A DNA stretch of 64,000 bases from the NCBI RefSeq assembly GCF_006539525.1, contig NZ_BJNE01000011.1, positions 51,131-115,130 of the forward strand, read 5' to 3'. The position numbers were made by a program, and so were the translations under genes. Every line of letters starts with the position of its first letter. Within the stretch, counting starts at the first letter, position 1. This DNA comes from Glutamicibacter nicotianae (GTDB taxonomy: Bacteria; Actinomycetota; Actinomycetes; Actinomycetales; Micrococcaceae). The notes beneath the pieces are model-generated. The model did not search any database, was not told the origin of the DNA, and worked only from the letters and a program-made list of their open reading frames with translations. This document shows, in pieces, positions 54,952-63,369 of the stretch.

Positions 54952-56759
54952 GATTTCTTCTGATCCTCACCTACAAAGACGTCGTACGCCTCTGATTTAG
55001 TCGTGCTCGGCGGCACATTGAATGTATTGAGAGTATGGCTCATGACATCGGTAAACGTATCCGCTACCGAGAAGTCTTTCCAGTTGCCCTTCGGCCGGTA
55101 CATTGTTGCCACGACCACGAACTGCGGATCCTCTAGCGGGGCAACACCCGCAAAGGAATAAGTATATCCGTCATAGCCCTTGGCGCTTGCCGCCTGGCCG
55201 GTACCGGTCTTGCCGCCCACTCGGTACCCGGGAATGCGCTCTTTGTAGCCGGTGCCGTGGTCCACGACCGATTCCATGAGCTTGAGCATTTCCTCAGCTG
55301 TGCTCTTCTTGACCACGCGCTTCTTTTCAGGCGCCGGAATCTTGGTGATCGAACCATCTTCGTTCCGGTAGCCCTCAATCAGGCTCGGTGAAAGCCGAAC
55401 GCCTTCGTTGGCCAAGGTCTGGAAAATCGAGGCGGTGTGCAGCACGGTCTGCGAATAGCCCTGGCCGAACATGGTGGTGTACTGCTGGCGCCGGTCCCAG
55501 TTCTCGGGATGGGCGAGCTGACCAGCGCTGGCGCCGTTGAGCCCTACGCGGATGGGCGAACCCAATCCGAAAGCACGCATGTAGTCGTAGCGGGTCTGCT
55601 TGCTCATCGTGTTGCCGACCATCACGGTACCGGTGTTGTAGGAGCGGGCAAAGATGCCCGAAACGGTCATGTCGTACGTCGGGTGTTCCAAGGAGTCGTT
55701 GATGGTTTCCTTGGTGAACGTCTTCTTGTGCGGCACGCGCATCTCGGTTAGCGGATCCACGCCGCCCTGGTCGATAGCGGCAGCGAAGATCGGGGCCTTG
55801 CCGGTGGAACCCGGTTCAAAGGCACGGGTGATGGAGGTGGACCGGCGGAATTCGGGCTTGGTGGCGCCTGGATCGTTCGGATCCAATTCCGCGGAGTCGC
55901 CGATGGCCAGAATCTTGCCGGTGTCGACTTCCATGACCACCACGGAAACCCATTCGGCATTGAATTCGGCCTGCTTCTTTTCCGCTGCGCGCTGGGCGAC
56001 GTAGTTGATGTCCGAGTCGATGGTGAGGATGACATCTTGCCCATCGACGGCCGGGGTTTCTTCGACCTCGGTGACAGGAATGCGCACGCCATCGGCGCTG
56101 ATCTCGTATTTGCGGCTGCCTGCCTTACCGGCGAGGTGTTCTTCCTGGCTCAATTCCAGGCCTTCGGCACCAACCACGGATGTCTGGTCTTCGGAGTTGC
56201 GCACGAAGCCCAGCAATGGTCCGGCGATCACGCCTTGCGGGTATTGGCGTTCGCTGCGCAGCAAAGAGGCAAGGCGCGGGATGCCAATTTCAAGGACTTC
56301 GTTGCGCACTTCCGGGGTCACGCTCTTGGCCAGCACGACGTAGCCTTTCGGCTCGGCGTCCCCCTGCGGACGCACCTTCTTGGCCAGTTCCTCGCGATCC
56401 TGGTCCAGGGTTTCGGCTAGTTCATCAATGGCCTGGTCCCATGTAATGCGTTCTTGGCCGTTGGTGCCGTCCCGCTTTGCGCGGCGAATGGTCTCGCCCT
56501 GCTTGCGCTGGTCGATGACCAGATCGTAGCGGTCCACGGAGACAGCGAGCGTGGTGCCATTACGGTCTTCAATGGATCCGCGATTGGGCGCAATGGTTTC
56601 TACGCGTTCGCGATTCTCTTGCGCGGCGTTGGCAATGGTTGCCGAGTTGATGCCCTGAACCCAGACAAGCCGCCCGAGGATCACCAGCAGCAAAACCACG
56701 GAGAGGATCAGCACTAAGCGCATTCGCTTTTTTGCAGTGTCGATTGCGGTCGAGCTCAC
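54945..56759 (-). CDS. ftsI: Septal transpeptidase FtsI (PBP3, class B)
   Basis: A 604-residue penicillin-binding protein. Membrane helix at about 14-34, then the dimerisation domain with APNRGSIEDRNGTTLAVS, and a transpeptidase domain with the three active-site motifs: STGK in AFEPGSTGKAP, SYN in FARSYNTGTVMVG and KTG in VGGKTGTGQ. It cross-links septal peptidoglycan with FtsW. No PASTA domain. Confidence 0.95.
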   Translation of the reverse strand: MSSTAIDTAKKRMRLVLILSVVLLLVILGRLVWVQGINSATIANAAQENRERVETIAPNRGSIEDRNGTTLAVSVDRYDLVIDQRKQGETIRRAKRDGTNGQERITWDQAIDELAETLDQDREELAKKVRPQGDAEPKGYVVLAKSVTPEVRNEVLEIGIPRLASLLRSERQYPQGVIAGPLLGFVRNSEDQTSVVGAEGLELSQEEHLAGKAGSRKYEISADGVRIPVTEVEETPAVDGQDVILTIDSDINYVAQRAAEKKQAEFNAEWVSVVVMEVDTGKILAIGDSAELDPNDPGATKPEFRRSTSITRAFEPGSTGKAPIFAAAIDQGGVDPLTEMRVPHKKTFTKETINDSLEHPTYDMTVSGIFARSYNTGTVMVGNTMSKQTRYDYMRAFGLGSPIRVGLNGASAGQLAHPENWDRRQQYTTMFGQGYSQTVLHTASIFQTLANEGVRLSPSLIEGYRNEDGSITKIPAPEKKRVVKKSTAEEMLKLMESVVDHGTGYKERIPGYRVGGKTGTGQAASAKGYDGYTYSFAGVAPLEDPQFVVVATMYRPKGNWKDFSVADTFTDVMSHTLNTFNVPPSTTKSEAYDVFVGEDQKKSW

Positions 56760-56833
56760 AAAAGAACCTAACTTTCCCTCAGCGCGGTTTTCCAGCAGCG
56801 GCAGCCACCTGTATCTAGCTTAGAAAGAGCTGG

Positions 56834-57604
56834 CTACTCTGCTGGGGATTTGATGCTTGGTGCAGGGATCGTGCCCCCATTTAGCTCAGTGTCCTGGAAC
56901 ACTGGGCGGCCGTCCTTGTCGATTTCACGTTCGGTTTTCTCGGCCTTCACCTCAGGTTCCTTGGAACCATCAGTCGTTCCTGATTCCTTCTGTGAATCTG
57001 CTGAGGCTTTACCCACAGTGGTCTTCGGCGTGTTTGATGCGTTGGCATCGGTTTTGCTTTCGCCCTTGCGGATGCTGTCGCCTGGCAGCGGAATAGTTCC
57101 ATATTCCTGCTTGCTGTTCTTGGCCTTGACGGCCTTCTCAGCGTCCTGGGTAACCTTGCCCTCGGAGAGGCTGATCAACCCTGGAGCGCCTGGCGAAACC
57201 AAGCCGAGGTCCTTTGCCTTTGCGGCCAGCGCCTGCGGTGCTGCCAAAGACTGTGCTTCCTTCAGCAGCGCCTGATTCTCTTGGGAGAGTGCTCGTTCCT
57301 GCGATCGCAAGTTCACAATGTCGTACTGCCGCTGAGCTACCGAAGTATTGAGCAGCACCAGCGTGACGATCACGCTGAAGGCCAAGAAGATCAGCACCGC
57401 AGACATGGTGAACATGGAGCGCTTGTTGGTCTCGTTCATTTTGGGAACCAGCGAAAGCGTTACGCGCTGGCGCGAATCCCCTTTAGGCAGGTTGCTAGCT
57501 GGGACGGGCTCGGGTCGCATTACACGCGCAGTGTTACCGTCGACAACCGGCTGGCTGTTCACGGCTGCGGTCTTCTGCACGCGGCGCTGGGCTCGTTGGC
57601 TCAT
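56834..57604 (-). CDS. FtsL-like cell division protein
   Basis: A 256-residue bitopic protein in the ftsL position between rsmH and ftsI. A cytoplasmic part of about 60 residues is followed by one membrane helix (about 68-90) and a coiled-coil stretch with LRSQERALSQENQALLKEA, and then a long low-complexity tail rich in Lys, Glu, Thr and Ser that ends in PAPSIKSPAE. Sequence similarity to FtsL is confined to position and topology. It begins 1 nt after the rsmH stop, within the same ribosome binding region. Confidence 0.8.
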   Translation of the reverse strand: MSQRAQRRVQKTAAVNSQPVVDGNTARVMRPEPVPASNLPKGDSRQRVTLSLVPKMNETNKRSMFTMSAVLIFLAFSVIVTLVLLNTSVAQRQYDIVNLRSQERALSQENQALLKEAQSLAAPQALAAKAKDLGLVSPGAPGLISLSEGKVTQDAEKAVKAKNSKQEYGTIPLPGDSIRKGESKTDANASNTPKTTVGKASADSQKESGTTDGSKEPEVKAEKTEREIDKDGRPVFQDTELNGGTIPAPSIKSPAE

Positions 57605-57605
57605 G

Positions 57606-58598
57606 CTAGCTCCTCTTCAACACTCGTTCCACAGCACGCAGGCGGGCTGAGGCTGCACGTGAATTTTCTGCTATTTCGTGATCGCTTGGCTTCTCGGTGC
57701 CCTTGGTGAGCACCTTGTATTCAGCTTTGTGTTCATCCAGTTCCACCGGGAACCCCGGAGGAGCCGACGAGGTTGATCCTTGGACGAAGTGCCGTTTGGT
57801 GATCTTGTCTTCCAAAGAGTGATAACTCATGACGACAACGCGTCCGCCGACGTTCAAGGCCCCCATTGCAGCCGGGATGGCGCGTTCCAGGACGTCAAGT
57901 TCCTCATTCACCGCAATACGCAGGGCTTGGAACGTTCGCTTGGCAGGGTGGCCATGGTTTCGGGCGGCCGCTGCCGGCACGACGCTGCGGATCACGTCAA
58001 CGAGTTCAGCGGTGCTGGTGATGCGGTTCTTGGCACGCGCCTCGACGATTGCCGTTGAGATGCGGCCGGCAAACTTCTCTTCGCCCCACTGCCGGATAAT
58101 TCGAAGCAGTTCGTCGCGTTCCAAGTCGTTGACGAGGTCCTCGGCAGTTGGACCGACCGAAGTGTCCATGCGCATATCCAGCGGAGCATCATAGGAATAG
58201 GCGAAACCGCGTTCGCGTTCGTCGAGCTGCAGCGAAGATACGCCGAGGTCAAACAAGACGCCGTCAACGCCAGGGAATCCAAGGTCTTCCACGACATCCG
58301 CAATTTCGTCGTACACGGCGTGCACGAGGTCGATCCGGTCTTGGAACGGAGCGAGTCGAGCACCCGCAAGTTCGTGCGCCTGCTCGTCACGGTCTAGACC
58401 GATCAGGTGCAAATTATCGAACCGTCGCAAAATGGCTTCGGAATGCCCGCCCATGCCGAGGGTGCAGTCAACCACAATTGCCCGACGGCCTTCAGCATTG
58501 GCTCGCTCAATACCTGGAGCTAGCAAATTAACGCATCGGTCCAGAAGTACTGGAACGTGGCGTTCGGATGCTGGTCGTTGGGAATCCTGATTTGGCAC
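57606..58598 (-). CDS. rsmH: 16S rRNA (cytosine-1402 N4) methyltransferase
   Basis: A 330-residue SAM-dependent methyltransferase. The GTG at 58598 follows AAAGGGGG and precedes the conserved [13 protein letters not shown]; a longer frame would need a TTG with no binding site. SAM site [35 protein letters not shown] and [16 protein letters not shown] are also typical. Confidence 0.95.
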   Translation of the reverse strand: MPNQDSQRPASERHVPVLLDRCVNLLAPGIERANAEGRRAIVVDCTLGMGGHSEAILRRFDNLHLIGLDRDEQAHELAGARLAPFQDRIDLVHAVYDEIADVVEDLGFPGVDGVLFDLGVSSLQLDERERGFAYSYDAPLDMRMDTSVGPTAEDLVNDLERDELLRIIRQWGEEKFAGRISTAIVEARAKNRITSTAELVDVIRSVVPAAAARNHGHPAKRTFQALRIAVNEELDVLERAIPAAMGALNVGGRVVVMSYHSLEDKITKRHFVQGSTSSAPPGFPVELDEHKAEYKVLTKGTEKPSDHEIAENSRAASARLRAVERVLKRS

Positions 58599-58768
58599 TG
58601 CGCCCCCTTTCGCTTTCGATCTGCTGTTGAGATCAGATCCCCCTCCAACCAAGTGGCGATCCAATCTTCTGGCTCCGGGGAAGTGAAGCCAGACGATTGT
58701 CTACCCCATGGTGGCTGGAGATCTCATCCCAACAAACGGTGTGTCTTGTCGGCCTAGCGCCCGAGGGC

Positions 58769-59182
58769 CTAGTCTTCGTCGGTATCGGAGAACACGTCTT
58801 CTTGTTCGTCCAAGTACTGCTGCCATGCAGTTGAATCCCAGATTTCAATACGGTTACCCGCACCGATAACTGTGACCTCCCGATCCAGGCCTCCGTAAGT
58901 GCGCAGCACTTGCGGAATCGTTACGCGTCCCTGCTTATCCGGAACTTCATCCGAGGCCCCTGAGAGAAACACACGTGCGTAGTCGCGTGCTCGCCGAGAA
59001 GTCAAGGAAGCCTGCGCCAGTTGCTCGTGCTGCTTCTCAAACTCCCGCTGGCTGAAAACGTAAATGCAACGCTCTTGGCCACGGGTGAGAACCAACCCGT
59101 AGGACAGCTCATCCCGATATTTAGCTGGAAGAATCAACCGGCCTTTTTCATCGAGACGCGGTGTGTAGGTTCCTAAGAACAT
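58769..59182 (-). CDS. mraZ: Transcriptional regulator MraZ
   Basis: A 137-residue protein with two AbrB-like SpoVT repeats: [23 protein letters not shown] and, in the second half, [13 protein letters not shown]. The start at 59182 follows AGGTGG. MraZ binds repeats before its own gene and controls the dcw cluster. The array at 59225-59260 fits as its operator. 170 nt separate it from rsmH. Confidence 0.96.
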   Translation of the reverse strand: MFLGTYTPRLDEKGRLILPAKYRDELSYGLVLTRGQERCIYVFSQREFEKQHEQLAQASLTSRRARDYARVFLSGASDEVPDKQGRVTIPQVLRTYGGLDREVTVIGAGNRIEIWDSTAWQQYLDEQEDVFSDTDED

Positions 59183-59224
59183 GCACACCACCTTTCGCGT
59201 GAAGTGGCCGGAAGCCCCATTCTT

Positions 59225-59266
59225 CTCTACTTGCCTCCACTTTACTCCACAACCCTCCACTGTCAA
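59225..59266 (-). promoter_or_regulatory. mraZ promoter with four-repeat MraZ box
   Basis: On the minus strand TTGACA (59261-59266) is followed after 16 bp by TAAAGT. Overlapping this are GTGGAG, GTGGAG, GTGGAG and GTAGAG, each starting exactly 10 bp after the last (59255-59260, 59245-59250, 59235-59240, 59225-59230). Same-face, 10-bp-spaced repeats are the known MraZ-box architecture, and they overlap the core promoter. Confidence 0.75.
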
Positions 59267-59670
59267 TGCAATTTCAGTGGTTTCGCGAGGGTATGGACTT
59301 AAAAAACAGCTGAATCTAGCGGGTGCTCAGCCTATGCTCAGGTGGAGGGAATTGGATCATCACTCGGCCCGGTGGAGCATCATTCAGAAATTTGACGCGC
59401 AGAATCCCCGGAATATAGCTAATTTCAGGCGCTGTGGTGGAAAGTGGAGGACCCCGGGGAGGAAAGTGGAGGCCGGCTCGGCCAACCAGGTGGAACTGAA
59501 CCTTGGAATCTGCAGAGAATCCAAGATCACTAGAATTTGGTGCGTTCCCCCGACGCTGACATGCCGAGTATCCAGGGCAACCATTCTCGGCCCTAAGCCA
59601 AATCTCTCGCATCGCGGCATCTGGCGCACAGGGGCTGCCTCGGCGCAAGGAGCACAGCTTAAACGAAAAA
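59267..59670. other. Intergenic region upstream of mraZ
   Basis: About 400 nt without a gene that I can support. It holds GTGGAG or GTGGAA on the plus strand at 59342, 59372, 59437, 59444, 59466 and 59490, opposite in orientation to the MraZ box and not in 10-bp phase. The right end holds the DUF3040 terminator. Frames here in either direction have poor codon character. Confidence 0.5.
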
Positions 59671-59697
59671 GAGGTGCAACCCTTAGGGTCACACCTC
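59671..59697 (-). terminator. Rho-independent terminator of the DUF3040 gene
   Basis: Hairpin GAGGTG-CA-ACCC-TTA-GGGT-CA-CACCTC. In the minus direction it is followed by TTTTTCGTTT, the clearest T-run in the window. Confidence 0.85.
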
Positions 59698-59712
59698 AAT
59701 ATCTATTGCTGA

Positions 59713-60096
59713 TCAGCTATCGGACTGATCACGTTTCCGCTGGTTCCATTTTTCCTCCAGGCCGGAAAGGAACTGCGAATTATTCTTGCTGGCCGATTTT
59801 GCGCCCGCTCCCTTGGAAGGACCGATTTTTCCGGTAGCCGTTTTTGTCAAGGCGAGCAGTACACCTGCGAACATCACGGCGAAACCGAGGACGCCAACGA
59901 TGATGATGTGCTGGGATATTCCAAAAATGAGCCCCGCAAGGCCGGCGATTACCAGCAAGATGCCCAAAACAATATTGCGGGTCGACAGGCGCCCCGTGCC
60001 CGATGGGCCCTTCATGCTGGAAGCGAAGCGACGGTCTTCATGCAGCTGCTTTTCCAACTGCTCCAACAAACGCTGCTCGTGCTCCGATAGCGGCAT
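59713..60096 (-). CDS. DUF3040 membrane protein
   Basis: A 127-residue protein with AAGGAG before the ATG. It starts MPLSEHEQRLLEQLEKQLHE, the typical DUF3040 beginning, then has two hydrophobic helices (about 38-58 and 62-82) and a basic, Lys-rich end. It is found near mraZ in many actinobacteria. Function unknown. The 182 nt before it (60097-60278) separate it from dinB and show no gene. Confidence 0.9.
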   Translation of the reverse strand: MPLSEHEQRLLEQLEKQLHEDRRFASSMKGPSGTGRLSTRNIVLGILLVIAGLAGLIFGISQHIIIVGVLGFAVMFAGVLLALTKTATGKIGPSKGAGAKSASKNNSQFLSGLEEKWNQRKRDQSDS

Positions 60097-60278
60097 CGTC
60101 TTCTCCTTCCAAAGGCAAACCTGACGGTCGTCCACCGTCTCCAAGTTCAACGTCGCGCCAATGGGAAAAGTTCCCCGGATTCGATTGAACTTACTTCAAG
60201 GATAGACTCTTTTGCACTCGCCCTGCTAGTTGATCTTCACCACTGTCCAGATATCCATACGTTCTACACAGAATGCGT

Positions 60279-61445
60279 TTATTCCTTGGGTCGCAGAAAA
60301 CGAGCCGGGGTCACAATGGACTGCGGAAATTTCTGTCCGATCTGGTCAGCGATCCGTTCTGCTTCTCGCGCCTTCTCTTCACGCGGGTCCAAGCTGAATT
60401 GCAGACCCAACTCGTAATCTTGCAATCTTTCAGCTCTCACTCCGATCAACCGGACTGGTTGGGCCAACGGGGTCAATTTCCGCAACAGTGCCAGAGCGGA
60501 CTCGCTAATTTTCGTAGATGAATCTGTAGCGGCAGCAAGAGCCTTGGAACGCGTAATTCCAGAGAAGTCCTTGTACTTGATCTTGATCCCAACACCGTTG
60601 GCTGATTTGCCGTGCTGCCGCAGTCGCTGACCGACCCTATGGCTTAGCCGCAAGAGCTCACCCTCAAGCACCTGCGGCTCGGTGATGTCAACCGCGAACG
60701 TGTGTTCAGAGGAGATGCTTTTTTCATCCCTGCTAACTTCCACCGGACGGTTGTCTATCCCCCGAGAGAGCAGGCGCAGGGCCCGGCCATGCTCCCCCAG
60801 CCGGCTGATCAATCGCGCTTCCGGCTCGGTAGCAAGCTGCCCAACGGTCTCAATTCCCAAGGCATGGAGCTGGTCGGCGGTACGTTTTCCCACGCCCCAC
60901 ATTTTTGACACCGGCAATTCGTGCAGGAATTCTTCGGTTCTCTCGGGGGCAATTACAGCCAATCCGTCTGGCTTGGCGTAGGTCGAGGCCAGTTTCGCAA
61001 CGAATTTGTTCCTTGCGATGCCCACGCTTGCTGTCAGGCCCATTTCCGCGCGTATGTATTCGCGGATTTTCTGGGCAATTTGCACCGGACCGCCAAGCAT
61101 GCGCATGCTTCCCGTAACGTCCAGGAATGCTTCGTCAACACTGACTTGCTCAACGAGGGGAGTCAACGTGTGGAAGTAGGCCATGATCTGCGCTGAGGCT
61201 TCCGAGTACTTGTGATGGCTTGGCTCGATCACAGTAGCTTCCGGCATCAGCGGGATGGCCTGGCTCATCGGCATCGCCGAATGGATCCCTCGGGCTCGGC
61301 AGTCATAAGAGGCAGAGAGCACGACACTGCGTCCTGAAGGGTGCCCCACAATGACTGGCTTGCCCACCAGGTCAGGGCGGTCGCGCAGTTCCACGGAAAC
61401 GAAAAAGGCATCCATATCGACATGCAGGATCGCTCGCTCCGTCAT
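60279..61445 (-). CDS. dinB: DNA polymerase IV (Y family)
   Basis: A 388-residue translesion polymerase. The active site acids are in ILHVDMDAFFVSVE and VSVDEAFLDVTGSM. GIARNKFVAKLAST and the helix-hairpin-helix MWGVGKRTADQLHALGI follow, then the little-finger domain. The C-terminus does not show a clear beta-clamp motif. GAGAGGG precedes the ATG. A LexA-type palindrome lies 41 bp upstream, so SOS control is likely. Confidence 0.95.
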   Translation of the reverse strand: MTERAILHVDMDAFFVSVELRDRPDLVGKPVIVGHPSGRSVVLSASYDCRARGIHSAMPMSQAIPLMPEATVIEPSHHKYSEASAQIMAYFHTLTPLVEQVSVDEAFLDVTGSMRMLGGPVQIAQKIREYIRAEMGLTASVGIARNKFVAKLASTYAKPDGLAVIAPERTEEFLHELPVSKMWGVGKRTADQLHALGIETVGQLATEPEARLISRLGEHGRALRLLSRGIDNRPVEVSRDEKSISSEHTFAVDITEPQVLEGELLRLSHRVGQRLRQHGKSANGVGIKIKYKDFSGITRSKALAAATDSSTKISESALALLRKLTPLAQPVRLIGVRAERLQDYELGLQFSLDPREEKAREAERIADQIGQKFPQSIVTPARFLRPKE

Positions 61446-61485
61446 TCCAACCCTCTCCCCTTCTTATGGCCGCACCATCAGCGTG

Positions 61486-61503
61486 CTCGAATGTATATTC
61501 GAG
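61486..61503. promoter_or_regulatory. LexA-type SOS box upstream of dinB
   Basis: CTCGAATGTATATTCGAG is a perfect palindrome with 7-bp arms and a 4-bp spacer. It resembles the actinobacterial SOS box TCGAAC-n4-GTTCGA, with T in place of the inner C and A in place of the inner G. Position and gene content support it. Confidence 0.65.
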
Positions 61504-61606
61504 TTTAGCCCACGAGCTGAATCCAGCAGTGCCTTCTTTGCCAGACGAGAATCACCGGTAGAGTTGTTGCTAACCACCAGTTGCTTACCCGTAGAAATGA
61601 TTTTGC

Positions 61607-62713
61607 ATGTCGATGCCTGATTCCGTGCCGGCCCTCAGCAGTGAAGCCCAGGGCTTGAGCCGCAGCTACACCTCTGATGTTGCTCAACTACTGGAGGAGT
61701 TTCTGGCTGCGAAAAGCGATGAAGTTGGTCAAATCACCAGCAGCGCCATCGAAATCGTCAATGCAATCACCTCGCTGACCCGTGGCGGCAAGCGTCTCCG
61801 TGCGCTGTTCGCCTTCTGGGGCTACCTTGGCGCCGGCGGACAACCTGAAGATCGCGACATTGTTCGCCTCGGGGCCGCCTTGGAGCTCTTCCAGGGTGCA
61901 GCGCTTATCCACGATGACATCATTGACAACTCGGATACCCGACGCGGCCAGCCGAGCGTCCATAAGCGATTCGAGGCCCAGCACCTGCAGCTTGGACTGT
62001 CAGGGAGCGCTTCGAGCTACGGCACGGCCAGCGCAATCCTTGCCGGTGACCTATGCCTGTCACTAAGCGAGGAAGTTTTCTCGGGCATTACGTCCCTCAC
62101 CCCTCGGGCGCGAACCATCTTCAATCAAATGCGCACCCAAGTGATGGCCGGTCAATATCTCGATGTTCTCGAAGAGTCTGCAGGTCCTGCCTACGATCCG
62201 AAGGAAGCGGTCAAGCGCGCTCGCACCATCGTGCGCTTCAAGTCAGCGAAATACTCCACCGAAAACCCGTTCTTACTTGGCGGCGCGTTGGCAGGGGCCA
62301 GTGAAGTGCTTTTGAATCACTACTCTGAATTCGCGCTTCCACTGGGCGAGGCGTTTCAGCTGCGTGACGATGTCCTGGGCGTGTTTGGCGATCCAGAAAT
62401 CACCGGCAAACCGACAGGCGGCGATCTGCTGGAAGGCAAGCGGACTGAGTTGATTGCCCATGCACTGCTGCTTTCAACTCCTGACGAACAGGACTTCATT
62501 CAGGGGCGTCTCGGCGCAGCGGATCTCTCTCAAGAGGAAGTTGCACGGCTCAGCAATATTCTGCGTGATAGCGGTGCTTTGGCGGCAACGGAGCAGAGCA
62601 TTAGCGAATTGACTACCCAATCAGATCTCGCGCTCGAAGCATTGCAGGTCTCCCCCTTGGCCCTGGCGGGAATGCAACAGCTTAGCGACGCCGTGACAAA
62701 GAGAAGTAAATAG
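61607..62713 (+). CDS. Trans-polyprenyl diphosphate synthase
   Basis: A 368-residue isoprenyl chain-elongating enzyme. GGKRLR (60-65), the first Asp-rich motif DDIID (103-107) with RRGQPSVH after it, and the second Asp-rich motif LRDDVLGVFGD are all seen. Length and motifs fit geranylgeranyl- or longer diphosphate synthases (IdsA group) used for menaquinone or carotenoid chains. Product length cannot be told. It is divergent from dinB. Confidence 0.93.
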   Translation: MSMPDSVPALSSEAQGLSRSYTSDVAQLLEEFLAAKSDEVGQITSSAIEIVNAITSLTRGGKRLRALFAFWGYLGAGGQPEDRDIVRLGAALELFQGAALIHDDIIDNSDTRRGQPSVHKRFEAQHLQLGLSGSASSYGTASAILAGDLCLSLSEEVFSGITSLTPRARTIFNQMRTQVMAGQYLDVLEESAGPAYDPKEAVKRARTIVRFKSAKYSTENPFLLGGALAGASEVLLNHYSEFALPLGEAFQLRDDVLGVFGDPEITGKPTGGDLLEGKRTELIAHALLLSTPDEQDFIQGRLGAADLSQEEVARLSNILRDSGALAATEQSISELTTQSDLALEALQVSPLALAGMQQLSDAVTKRSK

Positions 62714-62731
62714 CGAGACGTTACTAAAATT

Positions 62732-62786
62732 AAACAAAAGGTCTCAACCATGCATCCGTCAGGATGATGGTTGAGACCTTTTGTTT
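62732..62786. terminator. Long bidirectional terminator hairpin
   Basis: Arms of 20 bp (62732-62751 with 62767-62786) plus an inner CATCC / GGATG stem, with one bulged G. The ends AAACAAAAGG / CCTTTTGTTT give T-rich flanks in both directions. It lies between the convergent synthase and Rv2175c-family genes. Confidence 0.85.
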
Positions 62787-62810
62787 ATGCTGGGGCAACT
62801 TCTTTCGGAC

Positions 62811-63164
62811 CTACCAGCCCAGTGCCTGCGCCCTGCGGCGGATCTCGGTTTTTCGCCCCGTACGCAAAGCATTCATTGGCGTGCCAGGCAGCGACTCATC
62901 CTCGGTGAACAGCCATACAATGGCTTCTTCATCCGAGAAGCCGGAATCCGACAGTACCGAGAGGGTGCCTTTCAGGCTTTCAACCACGATGCCGTCTTGG
63001 AGAAAATCTGCAGGGATCGAACGGACATTGCGTTCGCCAATTCTCAACGAAACAATGGCACGCTCATCAAGCAGGCGGTGCACACGGCGAATGTCTACTT
63101 CTAATTCTTCAGCCACATCGGGCAGGGTCAGCCACTGGCCGACGAGTTCTACGGTTTCCTTCAC
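62811..63164 (-). CDS. Rv2175c family DNA-binding protein
   Basis: A 117-residue protein with an N-terminal winged helix-turn-helix (WLTLPDVAEELEVDIRRVHRLLDER, in parts) and a C-terminal helical domain ending RRRAQALGW. In M. tuberculosis Rv2175c is a DNA-binding substrate of the kinase PknL, phosphorylated on an N-terminal Thr; here Thr4 is the only Thr near the start. The GTG start has a weak binding site. No kinase is next to it within the window. Confidence 0.88.
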   Translation of the reverse strand: MKETVELVGQWLTLPDVAEELEVDIRRVHRLLDERAIVSLRIGERNVRSIPADFLQDGIVVESLKGTLSVLSDSGFSDEEAIVWLFTEDESLPGTPMNALRTGRKTEIRRRAQALGW

Positions 63165-63369
63165 CTCTCAAGGTTCCCACAAATTCCTGATCCGCGCAGA
63201 AATCTGGATGAAACCCACCTCAGCAGTTCCCATCAGTCACAGTAGTAGTGTAAATTTTCTTGTATCACTTTGATAACAATTGCATCACAGACAACATGAG
63301 GAACGATTTCCCTTTGTTACCTGCGGAGCAAAGCCCGTTATTTTCACCGTATAAATGAGGATTGACTTC

